64,000 bases of DNA from Suillus spraguei. Taxonomy: Eukaryota > Basidiomycota > Agaricomycetes > Boletales > Suillaceae. The stretch spans positions 62,001-126,000 of the forward strand of contig JABCPU010000132.1 of NCBI GenBank assembly GCA_016800925.1, given 5' to 3'. Within the stretch, counting starts at the first letter, position 1, and every line of letters begins with the position of its first letter. Shown here piece after piece: positions 11,101 to 21,183 of this stretch. The notes under the pieces were generated by a model. The model was not told where the DNA came from and made no database searches. It was given only the letters and a program-made list of their open reading frames with translations. Position numbers and translations under genes: made by a program.

Positions 11101-12227
11101 TGCGCCCTTTGTCAGCAAATGAAAGCCGATACTCACCCTGTTCGACCTCCACTTGCCCTGATCCCCTCCTCTGCGACTCGACCCTTTTCTCAGGTCTCTG
11201 TCGATCTCATCACTGACCTCCCTGCCTCTGGAGGCTTTGACAGTATCATGGTCATGGTAGACCATGGCCTTACAAAGGGGGTAATTATTATCCCTTGTTT
11301 GAAAACCATCACTTCCGAAGGCGTTGCTAAACTATTCTTGAAACACGTCTACCAACGATTTGGACTCCATGACAAAGTCATCTCAGATCGAGGTCCACAA
11401 TTCCTATCTCGCTTCTCAAAGGAGCTTGCCCGACTTCTCGACTATGTCATCGCTCCATCTACAGCTTATCACCCACAGACTGATGGTCAAACTGAAAGGC
11501 TAAATCAAGAACTTGAAACGTATCTACGCATCTATTGTCGCAACAATCCTGAAGATTGGGTAGAACACCTACCAGTCGCCAAATTGGTCCACAACCACTG
11601 AAAACATGATGCAAGGAATGCATCACCCTTCTATTTGATGATGGGATACGAACCACGCGCTATCCCTCACCTTATCCCTGATTCATCTGTCCCCGCAGCA
11701 GAAGATCGAGTACGATCCCTGCAGAAGATAAGAGAAGAAGCAATCGCCTGCCATAATATTGCAATGCAAACAATGGCTGAATGATCCCGAGGAGATAAGT
11801 ACATTCCATGGAAGGAAGATCGGAGATAAGGTTTGGCTATCTGCCGCTAATCTTAGACTCAAACTCCCATCAAGGAAACTTGCGCCAAAGCGCCTTGCCG
11901 ATCATTGATGTCTTATCACCCATCACATTCACACTCAAACTCCCTCCACAGTGGAAAATCCATCCTACGTTCCACGCTTCTGTCTTATCATCCTATCGCG
12001 AAACGGACGTACACAGTCCGAACTTCCCTGAACCACCACCTGACATCATTGAAGAAGAAGAATATGAAATAGAAGCAATTCTTTCTCACAAAGGAACTGG
12101 CACTCACCGACGTTATCTTGTTTCCTGGAAAGGATACTCATCGGGAGATAACAAATGGCTCCCAGAAAAGAACTTGAAGAACTCCGCTCGAATTTTGAAT
12201 GCTTATAAGAAGCAACATGCCCTCTGA
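8160..12227 (+). pseudogene. pol: Pol of A1 (PR-RT-RNase H-IN-chromodomain), broken
   Basis: Pol starts at ATG 8160, 20 nt after the gag stop. Domains in order: aspartic protease with DSGAA (about 8290), RT with YMDD (about 9915-9930), RNase H with TDAS (about 10355), and integrase. The integrase has an H-H-C-C zinc region (about 10990-11120), then the D,D,E core with 'TDLP', 'SDRGPQF' and 'TERLNQE' (about 11215-11510). A chromodomain follows (about 12060-12190; 'RRYLVSWKGY'), which marks chromoviruses. The gene is broken by TGA stops at 8871, 9221, 11599 and 11782. A frameshift lies near 10107, where one base is missing against the other copies, and another near 10490. It cannot make a full Pol as read. 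Confidence 0.9.
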
Positions 12228-12279
12228 TTAACCTTCAGTCAATCAACTAGCACCAGCACTTGATCAACTACCGTTCCAA

Positions 12280-13748
12280 ATGTCTTTCCCTACTGCTTAC
12301 ATCACCCCCGTCACTGCTGCCAACAATGACTCCGACTCCGACGCAGAAAACTATGGAACCCTTACCACTGAAATTGACAACACCTCCTACATTGAAGCCG
12401 CCCTTCTATGCGAAGGACATGCCTTGAAATCGAAAGAATCCTCACTGAGAAAGGCGCCTTCCCCGCCCTACTCCTCGTCAACATCATACGCACAGCAGCC
12501 CTCGTTGAAGCCACTGCCAACAAAACCACAGAAATCACCTACCGCCATCGTCTCCTTCATCTTCAAAAAACGCATTTGTTCTTACGCTATGTTGCTGCTT
12601 CCCAATTCTTTTAAGAGCGATGTTGAAGAAGCTATTCACATGTGGCCAAATGCCGAGCAGGTATTGCTCGACCTCCCTCTCTGCAGGAAGATACGCCACT
12701 TCCTATTCCAGCACCCTCTTCTTCGCGCATGTATTCTAGTGTTGACGCCCTTACTGGCTTATGCACTGCTGTCCAAGAGATCGGACAGCTCACCAATGCG
12801 GTTGTCGAAACCATCCAGCAATCAGTCGCTGAGACTAGAGTGGCCCGAAACTTAGTAGAAGAAGCCATCACTGATCTGCAACAAACACAAGCCGACCTCG
12901 CCTCCCCACGAACCCCATCTCCCATCGAACAGTCAACTTCATCACCCCCCATTATAGTCTCCCATGATCATCCCGCGTGGCTATATGAGCCTTGTACAGA
13001 AGAACAGTGTGAAACTGCAAAAAGGTTAGGAATTCCTGTTGCCGAATTAATAACACTCAGCCCCCAACTTCGCAATCTTCACATTCATCCTCCCATGTCC
13101 ATTCCGTCATCATTTGGTCCAATGGATCCTGTCTCGCCAATCTTAGTAAAAGACTTCGGCATAACTTCCCCCTCCTCTTCTAACAAACTTCTTGCGATTG
13201 CTGAACGAGGCACTACCCCTGATCTCCCAACATCAGCATATGCGCTCTCCCCTGCCCAGCAGGCGCAGCTTAGGCATGATAACACCCTTGCCTTGAAATG
13301 TATGAAGCGGAATAAGGGGAAGAAGCGCGCCAGATCCACCAGCCCCAAACCCATCATCTCCCCGTCGCCATTATGCAAGTCCATTTCTAACCCTGACGAA
13401 AACATGAAATGTCGCATCTGTGGACTACTTGGGCATTGCCAGAAGAATTGTGCGGAATATCAATGCAAGGTTTGCAGATACTGGTCACCTACTCATCTAT
13501 CCATTTATTGCCCTCGACGGGTCGGGACTCCTCCTTTTACATTAACTTGGAAGGACGACGGATTCTATGATGCACTTCATTCTTGGGAACGACAGCTTGA
13601 CGATGAACAACTTCAAGCAGAGAAAAGGAGGGACTCTAAACGATGCGCAGGTGCTGAAGAAGCCGCATATATGAGAAGTGGATCATTCGCTGACGAAGAC
13701 TACAAGTATAGTGATGACCCTGTTTACTATGTGAACCAGGATGAGTAA
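12280..13748 (+). pseudogene. ORF3 of A1: double zinc-knuckle protein in env position
   Basis: A third ORF lies between the chromodomain stop (12227) and the polypurine tract. It starts MSFPTAYIT and would encode about 489 residues once two single-base indels are allowed for, one at about 12424 and an A-run at about 12566. The N-terminal half is Asp/Ser-rich. A heptad-like helical stretch follows (about 12740-12900). The middle carries a basic KKRAR patch near 13325. Two CCHC-like knuckles lie at about 13409-13500 (C-x2-C-x3-G-H-x4-C, then C-x2-C with P-T-H-L and Y-C), followed by an acidic C-terminus. No signal peptide or clear membrane anchor is visible, so it does not look like an Env. Its role is unknown; an accessory RNA-binding or Gag-like protein is an inference. 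Confidence 0.72.
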
Positions 13749-13768
13749 AGTTGGTGACTTTACATGTA

Positions 13769-13780
13769 AAAAGGGGGTAA
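13769..13780 (+). promoter_or_regulatory. Polypurine tract of A1
   Basis: A purine-rich AAAAGGGGGTAA segment directly precedes the 3' LTR start at 13781. The same context, a G-run plus TAA before TGTTAC, occurs at 19369-19380 and, in family B, at 27441-27453. It is the expected plus-strand primer. Confidence 0.75.
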
Positions 13781-14255
13781 TGTTACAATTGTACGTGCCC
13801 CTATTCATTCTCCCTTTGTTTCCTTACTTGTATATCATGTCACATGACTCTGACTCATATGCTCAACGCATCTGTACTATAGTTGCCTTCCTTATTAGGA
13901 TATGCACTTACTTTCACACACCTCTCTTGGTCCATGTGCACATATTGGTCTATTTAAGCACGTTGTACTTGTAGTAGATTACTTACTTTAATCTTACTGG
14001 GTTTTACCTGGAACATCCTTTGCTTAGGTCTCCAACCTAAGTTGTCTTGAATCGTCTCTAAGTCTAAGCACTCCTTAGCCTTAGTCTCTATTCTTGTAGA
14101 ACCTCTCGGACTTATCCTTGAGGCCAGACCCTTGATCGTACTCAGAACGCGTTCCTTGTACTTTCACCTTGTCCTCTTTTGGACATTGTAGAACTTCCCA
14201 GCAGACTGGCTGTGTCTTTTCACTGTCGCTGGTGACGCCACCCCAGTTCGTAACA
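13781..14255 (+). repeat. Family-A LTR (3' of A1, 475 bp), left arm of palindrome
   Basis: TGTTAC to GTAACA, preceded by a polypurine tract. It shares private variants with the inverted LTR that follows: GTATATCATGTC, TTATTAGGATATGC, GGAACATCC and CTTGAGGCCAGACC. The outer LTRs lack these. From 13781 to 14236 it forms the left arm of a large inverted repeat, with a 19-bp spacer at 14237-14255. Confidence 0.93.
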
Positions 14256-14712
14256 GTCACCAGCAACAGTGAAAAGACACAGACGGTCTGCTGGGAGGTT
14301 CTTACAATGTCCAAAAGAGGACAAGGTGAAAGTACAAGGAACGCGTTCTGAGTACGATCAAGGGTCTGGCCTCAAGGATAAGTCTGAGAGGTTCTACAAG
14401 AATAGAGACTAAGGCTAAGGAGTGCTTAGACTTAGAGACGATTCAAGACAACTTAGGTTGGAGACCTAAGCAAAGGATGTTCCAGGTAAAACCCAGTAAG
14501 ATTAAAGTAAGTAATCTACTACAAGTACAACGTGCTTAAATAGACCAATATGTGCGCATGGACCAAGAGAGGCGTGGGAAAGTAAGTGCATATCCTAATA
14601 AGGAAGGCAACTATAGTACAGATGCGTTGAGCATATGAGTCAGAGTCATGTGACATGATATACAAGTAAGGAAACAAAGGGAGAATGAATAGGGGCACGT
14701 ACAACTGTAACA
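14256..14712 (-). repeat. Inverted family-A LTR (457 bp), right arm of palindrome
   Basis: This is a family-A LTR in reverse orientation, lacking the terminal 19 bp at its left side. It is followed at 14713 by the last 22 bp of another forward LTR (GTGATGCCATCCCAGTTCGT and so on), so it seems to have landed inside the former 5' LTR of A2. It is nearly identical to the reverse complement of 13781-14236. Confidence 0.92.
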
Positions 14713-15059
14713 GTGATGCCATCCCAGTTCGTAATATTGTGCTGCAATGTGTTTTATTTGACAACTCCCATCATCGCCTTCAAGCCATGAGGACACGTCA
14801 TGCTCCACAACAGAAGAAGAAGAACTACGGAAATGCACGTTACATCCCTAATCGAGACTCCAATGCAATGGTCGTAGATTGAATCTCCAATATGGAGAGA
14901 TCTGAATGCATGAAGAAGGGACAATGCTTCGGATGCAAAAAGACAGGACATCATATTCACAACTGTCCTGACAGAAAGAAGAAGACCCCGCTCCGACAAA
15001 CTGAAGTCAAAGAAGAAGAAGACGAAGAAACTGTCAGACGGATTGTTGAAGATTTTTAA
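14713..15059 (+). pseudogene. gag: gag of A2, 5'-truncated
   Basis: After 22 bp of LTR end, the sequence jumps into the Gag coding region at the position equivalent to about 7812 of A1. The 5' LTR remainder, the leader and about 60% of gag are therefore missing. What remains covers the basic linker, the CCHC knuckle and the acidic EDF tail, with TAA at 15057-15059. A TGA at 14880-14882 replaces the CGA of A1. Confidence 0.85.
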
Positions 15060-17879
15060 ATTGGAGAAACAAGGATTCGACGTATGTTTCTCCCAATGTA
15101 TTACTAAGACTTGTGCATGCTGTAGGTGAAAGAAAAGAACTTCGTGTCCCTATCACTCTTCACTCGTGCACTTGCCTAAAATCCGTCGACACCACCGCCG
15201 TCATTGATTCAGGAGCAGCAGGAACATTCATCTCTGAAGAGTTTGTGAAACTCCATCAGAAAACTCAAAACACCATTTCGAGTTACTACGGCAGATGGAA
15301 CTCTTATCAAAGGGGGACCAATCATGCACTACTGCCTCCTAGTGGTCAAGATTGATGAACAAACCATGTATGGAAAATTCAATATCACCAAACTAGGAAG
15401 AAGAGATCAAATCCTTCTGGGAATTCCATGGTTACGAGCAATGAACCCGAGTATAGATTGGGCTGCTGAAACATTAACCCTCCCTCGAACGATGAAATCA
15501 GATGAAATCGAAATTGATATTGATATAGATCGAAAGAAGAATGGATTACCTCCAGCCTTCAATTGTCATTCGAAGAAATGGCAATACTCCCGACTTCCGA
15601 GACCCCTCGTAGTCCCTTCTATTCCCAACAATCCAGAACCAGAAGTACAAACACCACACATCGCCGATCCCATTCCCCGTGTACAACTGCCACGATCAGT
15701 ATCACAAATTCCCCACGCAGAGAAGTGCAAGAATGAATCTGAGCCTGAGCATCGGGCCGGACAAGAACCTATTGAGCAATGACCAATAGAAGAACAGAAG
15801 TATGGAAAAAGAAAAGCAGAAGAAGAGATCCCAGGACGAGATACCAATGTACCAAAATTATCCAAGTTCTATGTCCCCCCGAAAACTCTTTCAGCTTCGA
15901 TTGAAGAAATCCCCAATGAAGAAGAACCCATGCCCTCGCTAATCCCAACCGAGGACGATGACTAATTCAACACTATGCAAGATATCTGGCACGCACCAGA
16001 AGTATGAGAGATTTCCTCTTACAAGCTTGGAGATGGAGAATTTCTTGTGGAGTATGATACTGATGGGATCAGTATGAGAATCATCGAAGAAGTATCCATG
16101 GATACACCTCTCACACGAGATGGAACTTCCCGACTCGAACAACTTCCAAATTACTCCACGATCTCCCTTCCGAAATACAGTAACAAAGCTCAAGAATTTG
16201 CCACGGATGAGAAGGAAAAGAAAAAGAAATCCTTCGAAGAATTGGTCCCGGACTATTTGCACGACTTTGCAGACATCTTTGCTAAAGATGGACTGAACAA
16301 ACTACCCCCCAAACGCCCTGGTATTGATCATCGGATTGATACTAAACCCGGTTTCATCCCTCGTACGTCTAAGGTTTACCCGCTATTGGAAAAAGAACGC
16401 GCTGCCGTCAAAACGTTTATCGATGAAAATGTTGCGAAAGGTTTTATCTCAGAATTGAAGTCACCCCAAGCCAGTGGTTTCTTCTTTGTGGGAAAGAAGA
16501 GTGGAGAATTGCGTCCCTGTCAAGATTATTGCTACATCAATGATTGGACGGTCAAGAACACCTATCCACTCCCACTTCCTATCTCCCTTGTCGCACAACT
16601 CCACAATGCACAGTTCTTTATGAAAATGGATATTCGGTCCAGCTATAACAATATTCACATCCATCCCGATGATCGCTGGAAAGCTGCTTTTACTACGGAA
16701 TTCGGCCTCTTTGAACCGAACGTTATGTTCTTTGGCCTCTGCAATTCCCCAGCAACTTTCCAAGCATACATGAATCGTACTTTCCAACAGGAAATCAATG
16801 AAGGATGGATGGTTATTTACATGGACGATATCCTGATTTTCTCTACAACTATGGCAGAACATCGTGAACGGACAAGACGGGTTTTGATGAAGATACGAAA
16901 GGAACATCTGTTCTTGAAACCGGAGAAATGCACCTTCAATGCAGAAGAAGTGGAGTACCTCGGAATGATAATTCGCCCCGGACAAGTCGCTATGGATACT
17001 GCTAAGACTAAGGGAATCTCCGAATGGCCAGTTCCGAAATCTGTAAAAGATGTTCGGTCAGTCCTCGGTGTTTGCAACTTCTACCGCACGTTCATTTCCC
17101 ATTACTCTGATATCGCATGACCCCTTATCGAATTAACAAAGAAAGATAAGGTCTTTGATTGGTCAACCAAATGTATGGACACCTTCGAAGAACTGAAACG
17201 ACGCTTCACATCCCAACCGGTACTCCATAACCCTGATCCTTCCCGACAGTTTGCTGTTGCTACCGACACTTTGTCATAGCAACTGGCGGAGTTCTCTTGC
17301 AGACTGATGAGAATGGCGTTTATCACCCATGTGCATATCTCTCACAGTCTTTGAACCCCGCAGAATGCAATTATCAGATCTTTGATCAGGAACTCCTTGC
17401 TGTGGAAGATTGGAGATAAGGTTTGGCTATCTGCCACTAATCTTAGACTCAAACTCCCATCAAGGAAACTTGCGCCAAAGCAATACGGACCTTTCCCGAT
17501 CATCGATGTCTTATCGCCCATCATGTTCACACTCAAACTCCCTCCGCAGTGGAAAATTCACCCCACATTCCATGCTTCTGTCTTATTGTCCTACAGTGAA
17601 ACAGACGTACACGGTCCAAACTTCCCCGAACCACCACCTGACATCATCGAAGAAGAAGAATATGAAATAGAAGCAATTCTTTCTCACAAAGGAACCAGCA
17701 TTCGCCGACGCTATCTTGTTTCCTGGAAAGGATATTCATTGGGAGATAATGAATGGCTCCCTGAAAAGAATTTGAAGAACTCCGCTCAAATCTTGAATGC
17801 TTATAAAAAGCAACACGCTCTTTATTATCTTTCAGTCAATCAAACCGCATTAGCACTTGATCAACTAACACCGCTCCAA
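15060..17879 (+). pseudogene. pol: Pol of A2, integrase core deleted
   Basis: Protease (DSGAAGTF, about 15205) and an intact RT block (16047-17117, YMDD near 16820) are present. TGA interrupts at 17118-17120. At about 17397-17402 the sequence jumps from the middle of RNase H to the region after the integrase core, so the rest of RNase H, the zinc region and the D,D,E core (about 1.3 kb) are missing. The chromodomain (about 17655-17790) is preserved. Here the frame runs on without a stop from the chromodomain into ORF3, unlike A1 and B. A2 could not integrate on its own. Confidence 0.88.
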
Positions 17880-19348
17880 ATGTCTTTCCCTACTGCATAC
17901 ATCACCCCCATCACTGCTGCCAACAATGACTCCGACTCCGACGCAGAAAACTATGGAACCCTTACCACTGAAATTGACAACACCTCCTACATTGAAGCCA
18001 CCCTTCTATGCGAAGGACATGCGCTCGAAATCGAAAGAATCCTCACTAAGAGAGGCGCCTTCCCCGCTTTACTCCTCGTCAACATCATTCGCACTGCAGC
18101 CCTCGTTGAAGCCACTGCCAACGAGACCACGGAAATCACCTACCGCCATCATCTCCTTCATCTGCAAAACGCATTCGTTCTTATGCTATGCTGCTGCTTC
18201 CCGATTCTTTTAAGAGCGATGTTGAGGAAGCTATTCACATCGTGGCCAAATGCCGAGCAGGTATTGCTCGACCTCCCTCTCTGCAGGAAGATATGCCACT
18301 TCCTATTCCAGCACCCTCTTCTTCGCACATGTATTCTAGTATTGACGCCCTTGCTGGCTTATGCACTGCTGTCCAAGAGATCGGACAGCTCACCAATGCA
18401 GTCGTCAAAACCATCCAGCAATCAGTTGCTGAAACTAGAGCAGCCAGAAACTTAGTCGAAGAAGCCATCACTGATCTGCAACAGACGCAAACCGACCTCG
18501 CTTCTCCATGAACCCCATCCCCTATCGAACAATCAACCTCATCGCCCCCTGTTACAGTCTCCCATGATCATCCTGCGTGGCTATATGAGCCTTGTACAGA
18601 AGAACAGTGTGAAGCCGCAAAAATGTTAGGAATTCCTGTTGCTGAATTAATAGCACTCGGCCCTCGACTTCGTAATCTTCACATTCACCCTCCCATGTCC
18701 ATTCCGTCATCATTTGGTCCAATGGATCCTGTCTCGCAAGTCTTAGTAAAAGACTTCGGCATAACTTCCCCCTCCTCTTCTAACAAACTTCTTGCGGTTG
18801 CCAAACGAGGAACCACCCCTGATCTCCCAATATCAGCATATGCTCTCTCTCCTGCCCAGCAGGCGCAACTCAGGCGTGATAACACCCTTGCCTTAAAATG
18901 CATGAAACGAAACAAAGGGAAGAAGCGCGCCAGATCCACTAGTCCTAAACCCATCGTCTCACCATCACCATTACGCAAGTCCATCTCCAATCCCGATGAA
19001 AATATGAAATGTCACATCTGTGGATTACTTGGGCACCGTCAAAAGAATTGTGCGGAATACCAGTGCAAAGTTTGCAGATACTGGTCGCCTACCCATCTCT
19101 CCATTTATTGTCCTCGACGAGTTGGGACTCCCCCCTTTATGTTAACTTGGAAAGATAACGGATTCTATGACACGCTTCATACTTGGGAACGACAGCTTGA
19201 CGATGAACGAATTCAAGCAGAGAAGAGAAGGGATTCTAAATGACATGCTGGTGCTGAAGAAGCCACGTATATGAGGAGTGGATCCTTCGCTGATGAGGAT
19301 TACGAGTATAGCGATGATCCTGTTTACTATGAGAACCAGGATGAGTAA
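17880..19348 (+). pseudogene. ORF3 of A2: double zinc-knuckle protein
   Basis: This is a second copy of the A1 third ORF, starting at the equivalent ATG and ending NQDE before TAA at 19346. Frame is kept at the site where A1 has lost a base. The A-run near 18168 has four A's where A1 has six; five would give one continuous frame. TGA replaces CGA at 18509 and 19241. The two zinc knuckles (about 19012-19105) are kept, with a more canonical first knuckle (G-H-R) than in A1. That the ORF stays recognisable in two diverged copies supports it as a real coding unit. Confidence 0.72.
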
Positions 19349-19380
19349 AGTCGGTGACTTTACGTGTAAAACGGGGGTAA

Positions 19381-19855
19381 TGTTACAATCGTACGTGCCC
19401 CTATTCATTCTCTCTTTGTTTCCTTACTTGTATATCTTATCACATGACTCTGACTCATATGCTCAACGCATCTGTACTATAGTTGCCTTCCTTATTTGGA
19501 TACGCACTTACTTTCTCACGTCTCTCTTGGTCCGTACGCACATATTGGCCTATTTAAGCACGTTGTACTTGTAGTAGATTCTTTACTTTAATCTTACTGG
19601 GTTTTACCTGGAATCTCCTTCGCTTAGGTCTCCAACCTAAGTTGTCTTGAATCGTCTCTAAGTCTAAGCACTCCTTAGCCTTAGTCTCTATTCTTGCAGA
19701 ACCTCTTAGACTTGTCTTTGAGGCTGAACCCTTGATCGTACTCGGAATGCATTCCTTGTACTTTCACCTTGTCCTCTTCTGGACATTGTAGAACTTCCCA
19801 GCAGACCAGCTGTGTCTTTTCACTGTCGCTGGTGACGCCATCCCAGTTCGTAACA
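19381..19855 (+). repeat. Family-A LTR (3' of A2, 475 bp)
   Basis: TGTTAC to GTAACA, preceded by a GGGGG-type polypurine tract and followed by the target duplication CCTCC. It shares its variants with the LTR at 6630-7104 rather than with the middle LTRs, so 6630 and 19381 look like the original pair of the element that inserted into B. Confidence 0.95.
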
Positions 19856-19860
19856 CCTCC

Positions 19861-19979
19861 GACCAACGCAACTAGCGCACTCTGCGCTAGGGGACCGATA
19901 TGCATGGGCCACTGCTCTTGATAGAGCGCCCGTCACAGACACCACTCAAGTTCATTAGCGCCTGGCTAGGTCGCTAACA
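19861..19979 (+). repeat. 5' LTR of element B, right part
   Basis: This continues the LTR that starts at 5861; 19856-19860 is the duplicated target. It is collinear with 28232-28350 of the 3' LTR and ends in CTAACA. Together the two parts make 888 bp against 897 bp for the 3' LTR. Confidence 0.93.
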
Positions 19980-19982
19980 AAT

Positions 19983-19992
19983 GATTCAAGTT
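19983..19992 (+). promoter_or_regulatory. Predicted self-priming primer-binding site, family B
   Basis: GATTCAAGTT lies three bases after the LTR end and is an exact complement of AACTTGAATC at 6459-6468, which is 27 nt downstream of TATAAATA. It is the same logic as in family A with a different sequence, which makes chance less likely. Priming by the RNA's own 5' end is an inference. Confidence 0.55.
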
Positions 19993-20168
19993 CCCTTTTA
20001 CTCGCTATGCTGCCCAGCTAGCTGAGACAGGACACTCAACCCCGAACCTTGACAAGAGGATGCTGAATTAAGCCCCTTGAGGAACGCGTGCACCAATGTT
20101 ACCTTCCTACCCCCGCCGCTGAAGCAAGACAGTTCAGGACTGTGCACCCCCAAACCCAGAACAATATC

Positions 20169-21166
20169 ATGTCTGGCTCTGCAGCAACGATGACTCCCGT
20201 TGCTAAAGCGATTGGACCTGAACTTAAGGCAGGAATGCCCTCTAAGTTTGACAGTGACCCAACCAACGCCATGCATTGGTTATACACCATGATGACCTAC
20301 CTTGGGTTGAACAGAACGCTCTACCCCTCTGACGAACACTGGGTCTGCATCGCCCTCTCCTATATGACAGAAGGCACCGCTCATACCTGGGCACTCAATG
20401 CCTATGCCAAGGCCTACGAGACCAACCCTCCCCAGTTCGGCAAATGGGAAGACTTCGTGAAGGACTTCAAGAGCGCCTTCAACCCCCACAACGAGAAGGT
20501 TGACACTATGGCAAAGATCGCCAAGGTCAAACACACTGGCACTCTTACGGATTACATCACAGAGTTCAAGACTCTGACGATGCGTGCGAGCATCAAGGAA
20601 AGCTCAGTCCTCATCCACTTCTTCGAAGCTGGACTCAAGGAACCCCTCTGCTGCACCATCTGTCAGATGGAAACCATCCCCACCACTATCGACAAATACT
20701 ACTCTGCTGCTGTCAAGTTGAATGCCAACTATGAATGCGGAGTGGCCATGCGCAACGTAGTTGCCAAGAACCACTCCCACTACAAGCCCTCGTTCCAGAG
20801 GCCAAACAATGCTAAACATGACCCTGACACCATGGACGTTGACATGACGCGCCAAGAGCGCAAGAAATATATGAAGGATGGCCTTTGCTTCAAATGTGGA
20901 AAGTGCAGCCACCGCACCGGTGACGCCGCCTTCCACCCAAAGGTCCAACGCGGAGATGATGACAAGAAAGGAAAGAGTTCGTAAGGGACGAAGTCCCTGA
21001 TGATGAAGATTCTGATGAAGACACTTCTGATATGGAAGTCGAAAGGGTCAAAGCTAGAAAGCTTGCCCTGAAGAAGACCAAGATGCCTAAGGGCGCACAG
21101 ACTCCGAAGAAGACTAAAAAGACTCTGGCTGAGTCTTTGAAAGAGGACGAGGCGGAGGATTTTTAG
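20169..21166 (+). pseudogene. gag: Gag of element B, with one frameshift near the end
   Basis: This Gag starts MSGSAATMTP. It has a Ty3-type capsid region (about residues 20-200; 'WEDFVKDFKSAF', 'YITEFKTL') and a degenerate nucleocapsid knuckle near 20888-20935: C-x2-C-x4-H without the usual final Cys in place. The first frame stops at 20982-20984. An acidic and lysine-rich tail continues in another frame to EDF and TAG at 21164-21166, the same C-terminal ending as family-A Gag. That argues for one frameshift at about 20975. Pol then starts at ATG 21184. Confidence 0.82.
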
Positions 21167-21183
21167 ATAGGAGTACTGTAACA

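Larger units (their letters stand above)
6630..19855 (+). mobile_element. Family-A Ty3/gypsy composite (A1 + LTR palindrome + A2)
   Basis: A 13.2-kb block is bounded by family-A LTRs and flanked by a perfect 5-bp duplication CCTCC (6625-6629 and 19856-19860). B's 3' LTR carries the single CCTCC empty site near 28230. The order is LTR 6630-7104, A1 internal, LTR 13781-14255, inverted LTR 14256-14712, truncated A2 internal, LTR 19381-19855. The outer LTR pair share sequence variants, and the inner pair share a different set. The block therefore went through at least one recombination or second insertion after entering B. Confidence 0.93.

Noticed and set aside
12280..13748. Calling ORF3 an envelope gene
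   Set aside because: It lies in the env position but has no signal peptide, furin-like site or membrane anchor, and it has zinc knuckles instead.
13781..14712. Reading the LTR palindrome as the inverted ends of a DNA transposon
   Set aside because: Each arm is a recognisable family-A LTR with TATA and polypurine context, so it is an LTR rearrangement.
14256..14712. Clean target duplication for the inverted LTR
   Set aside because: GTCAC on the left and GTGAT on the right are not a direct repeat in the same orientation. The left 19 bp of the LTR are missing, so the original junction is lost.
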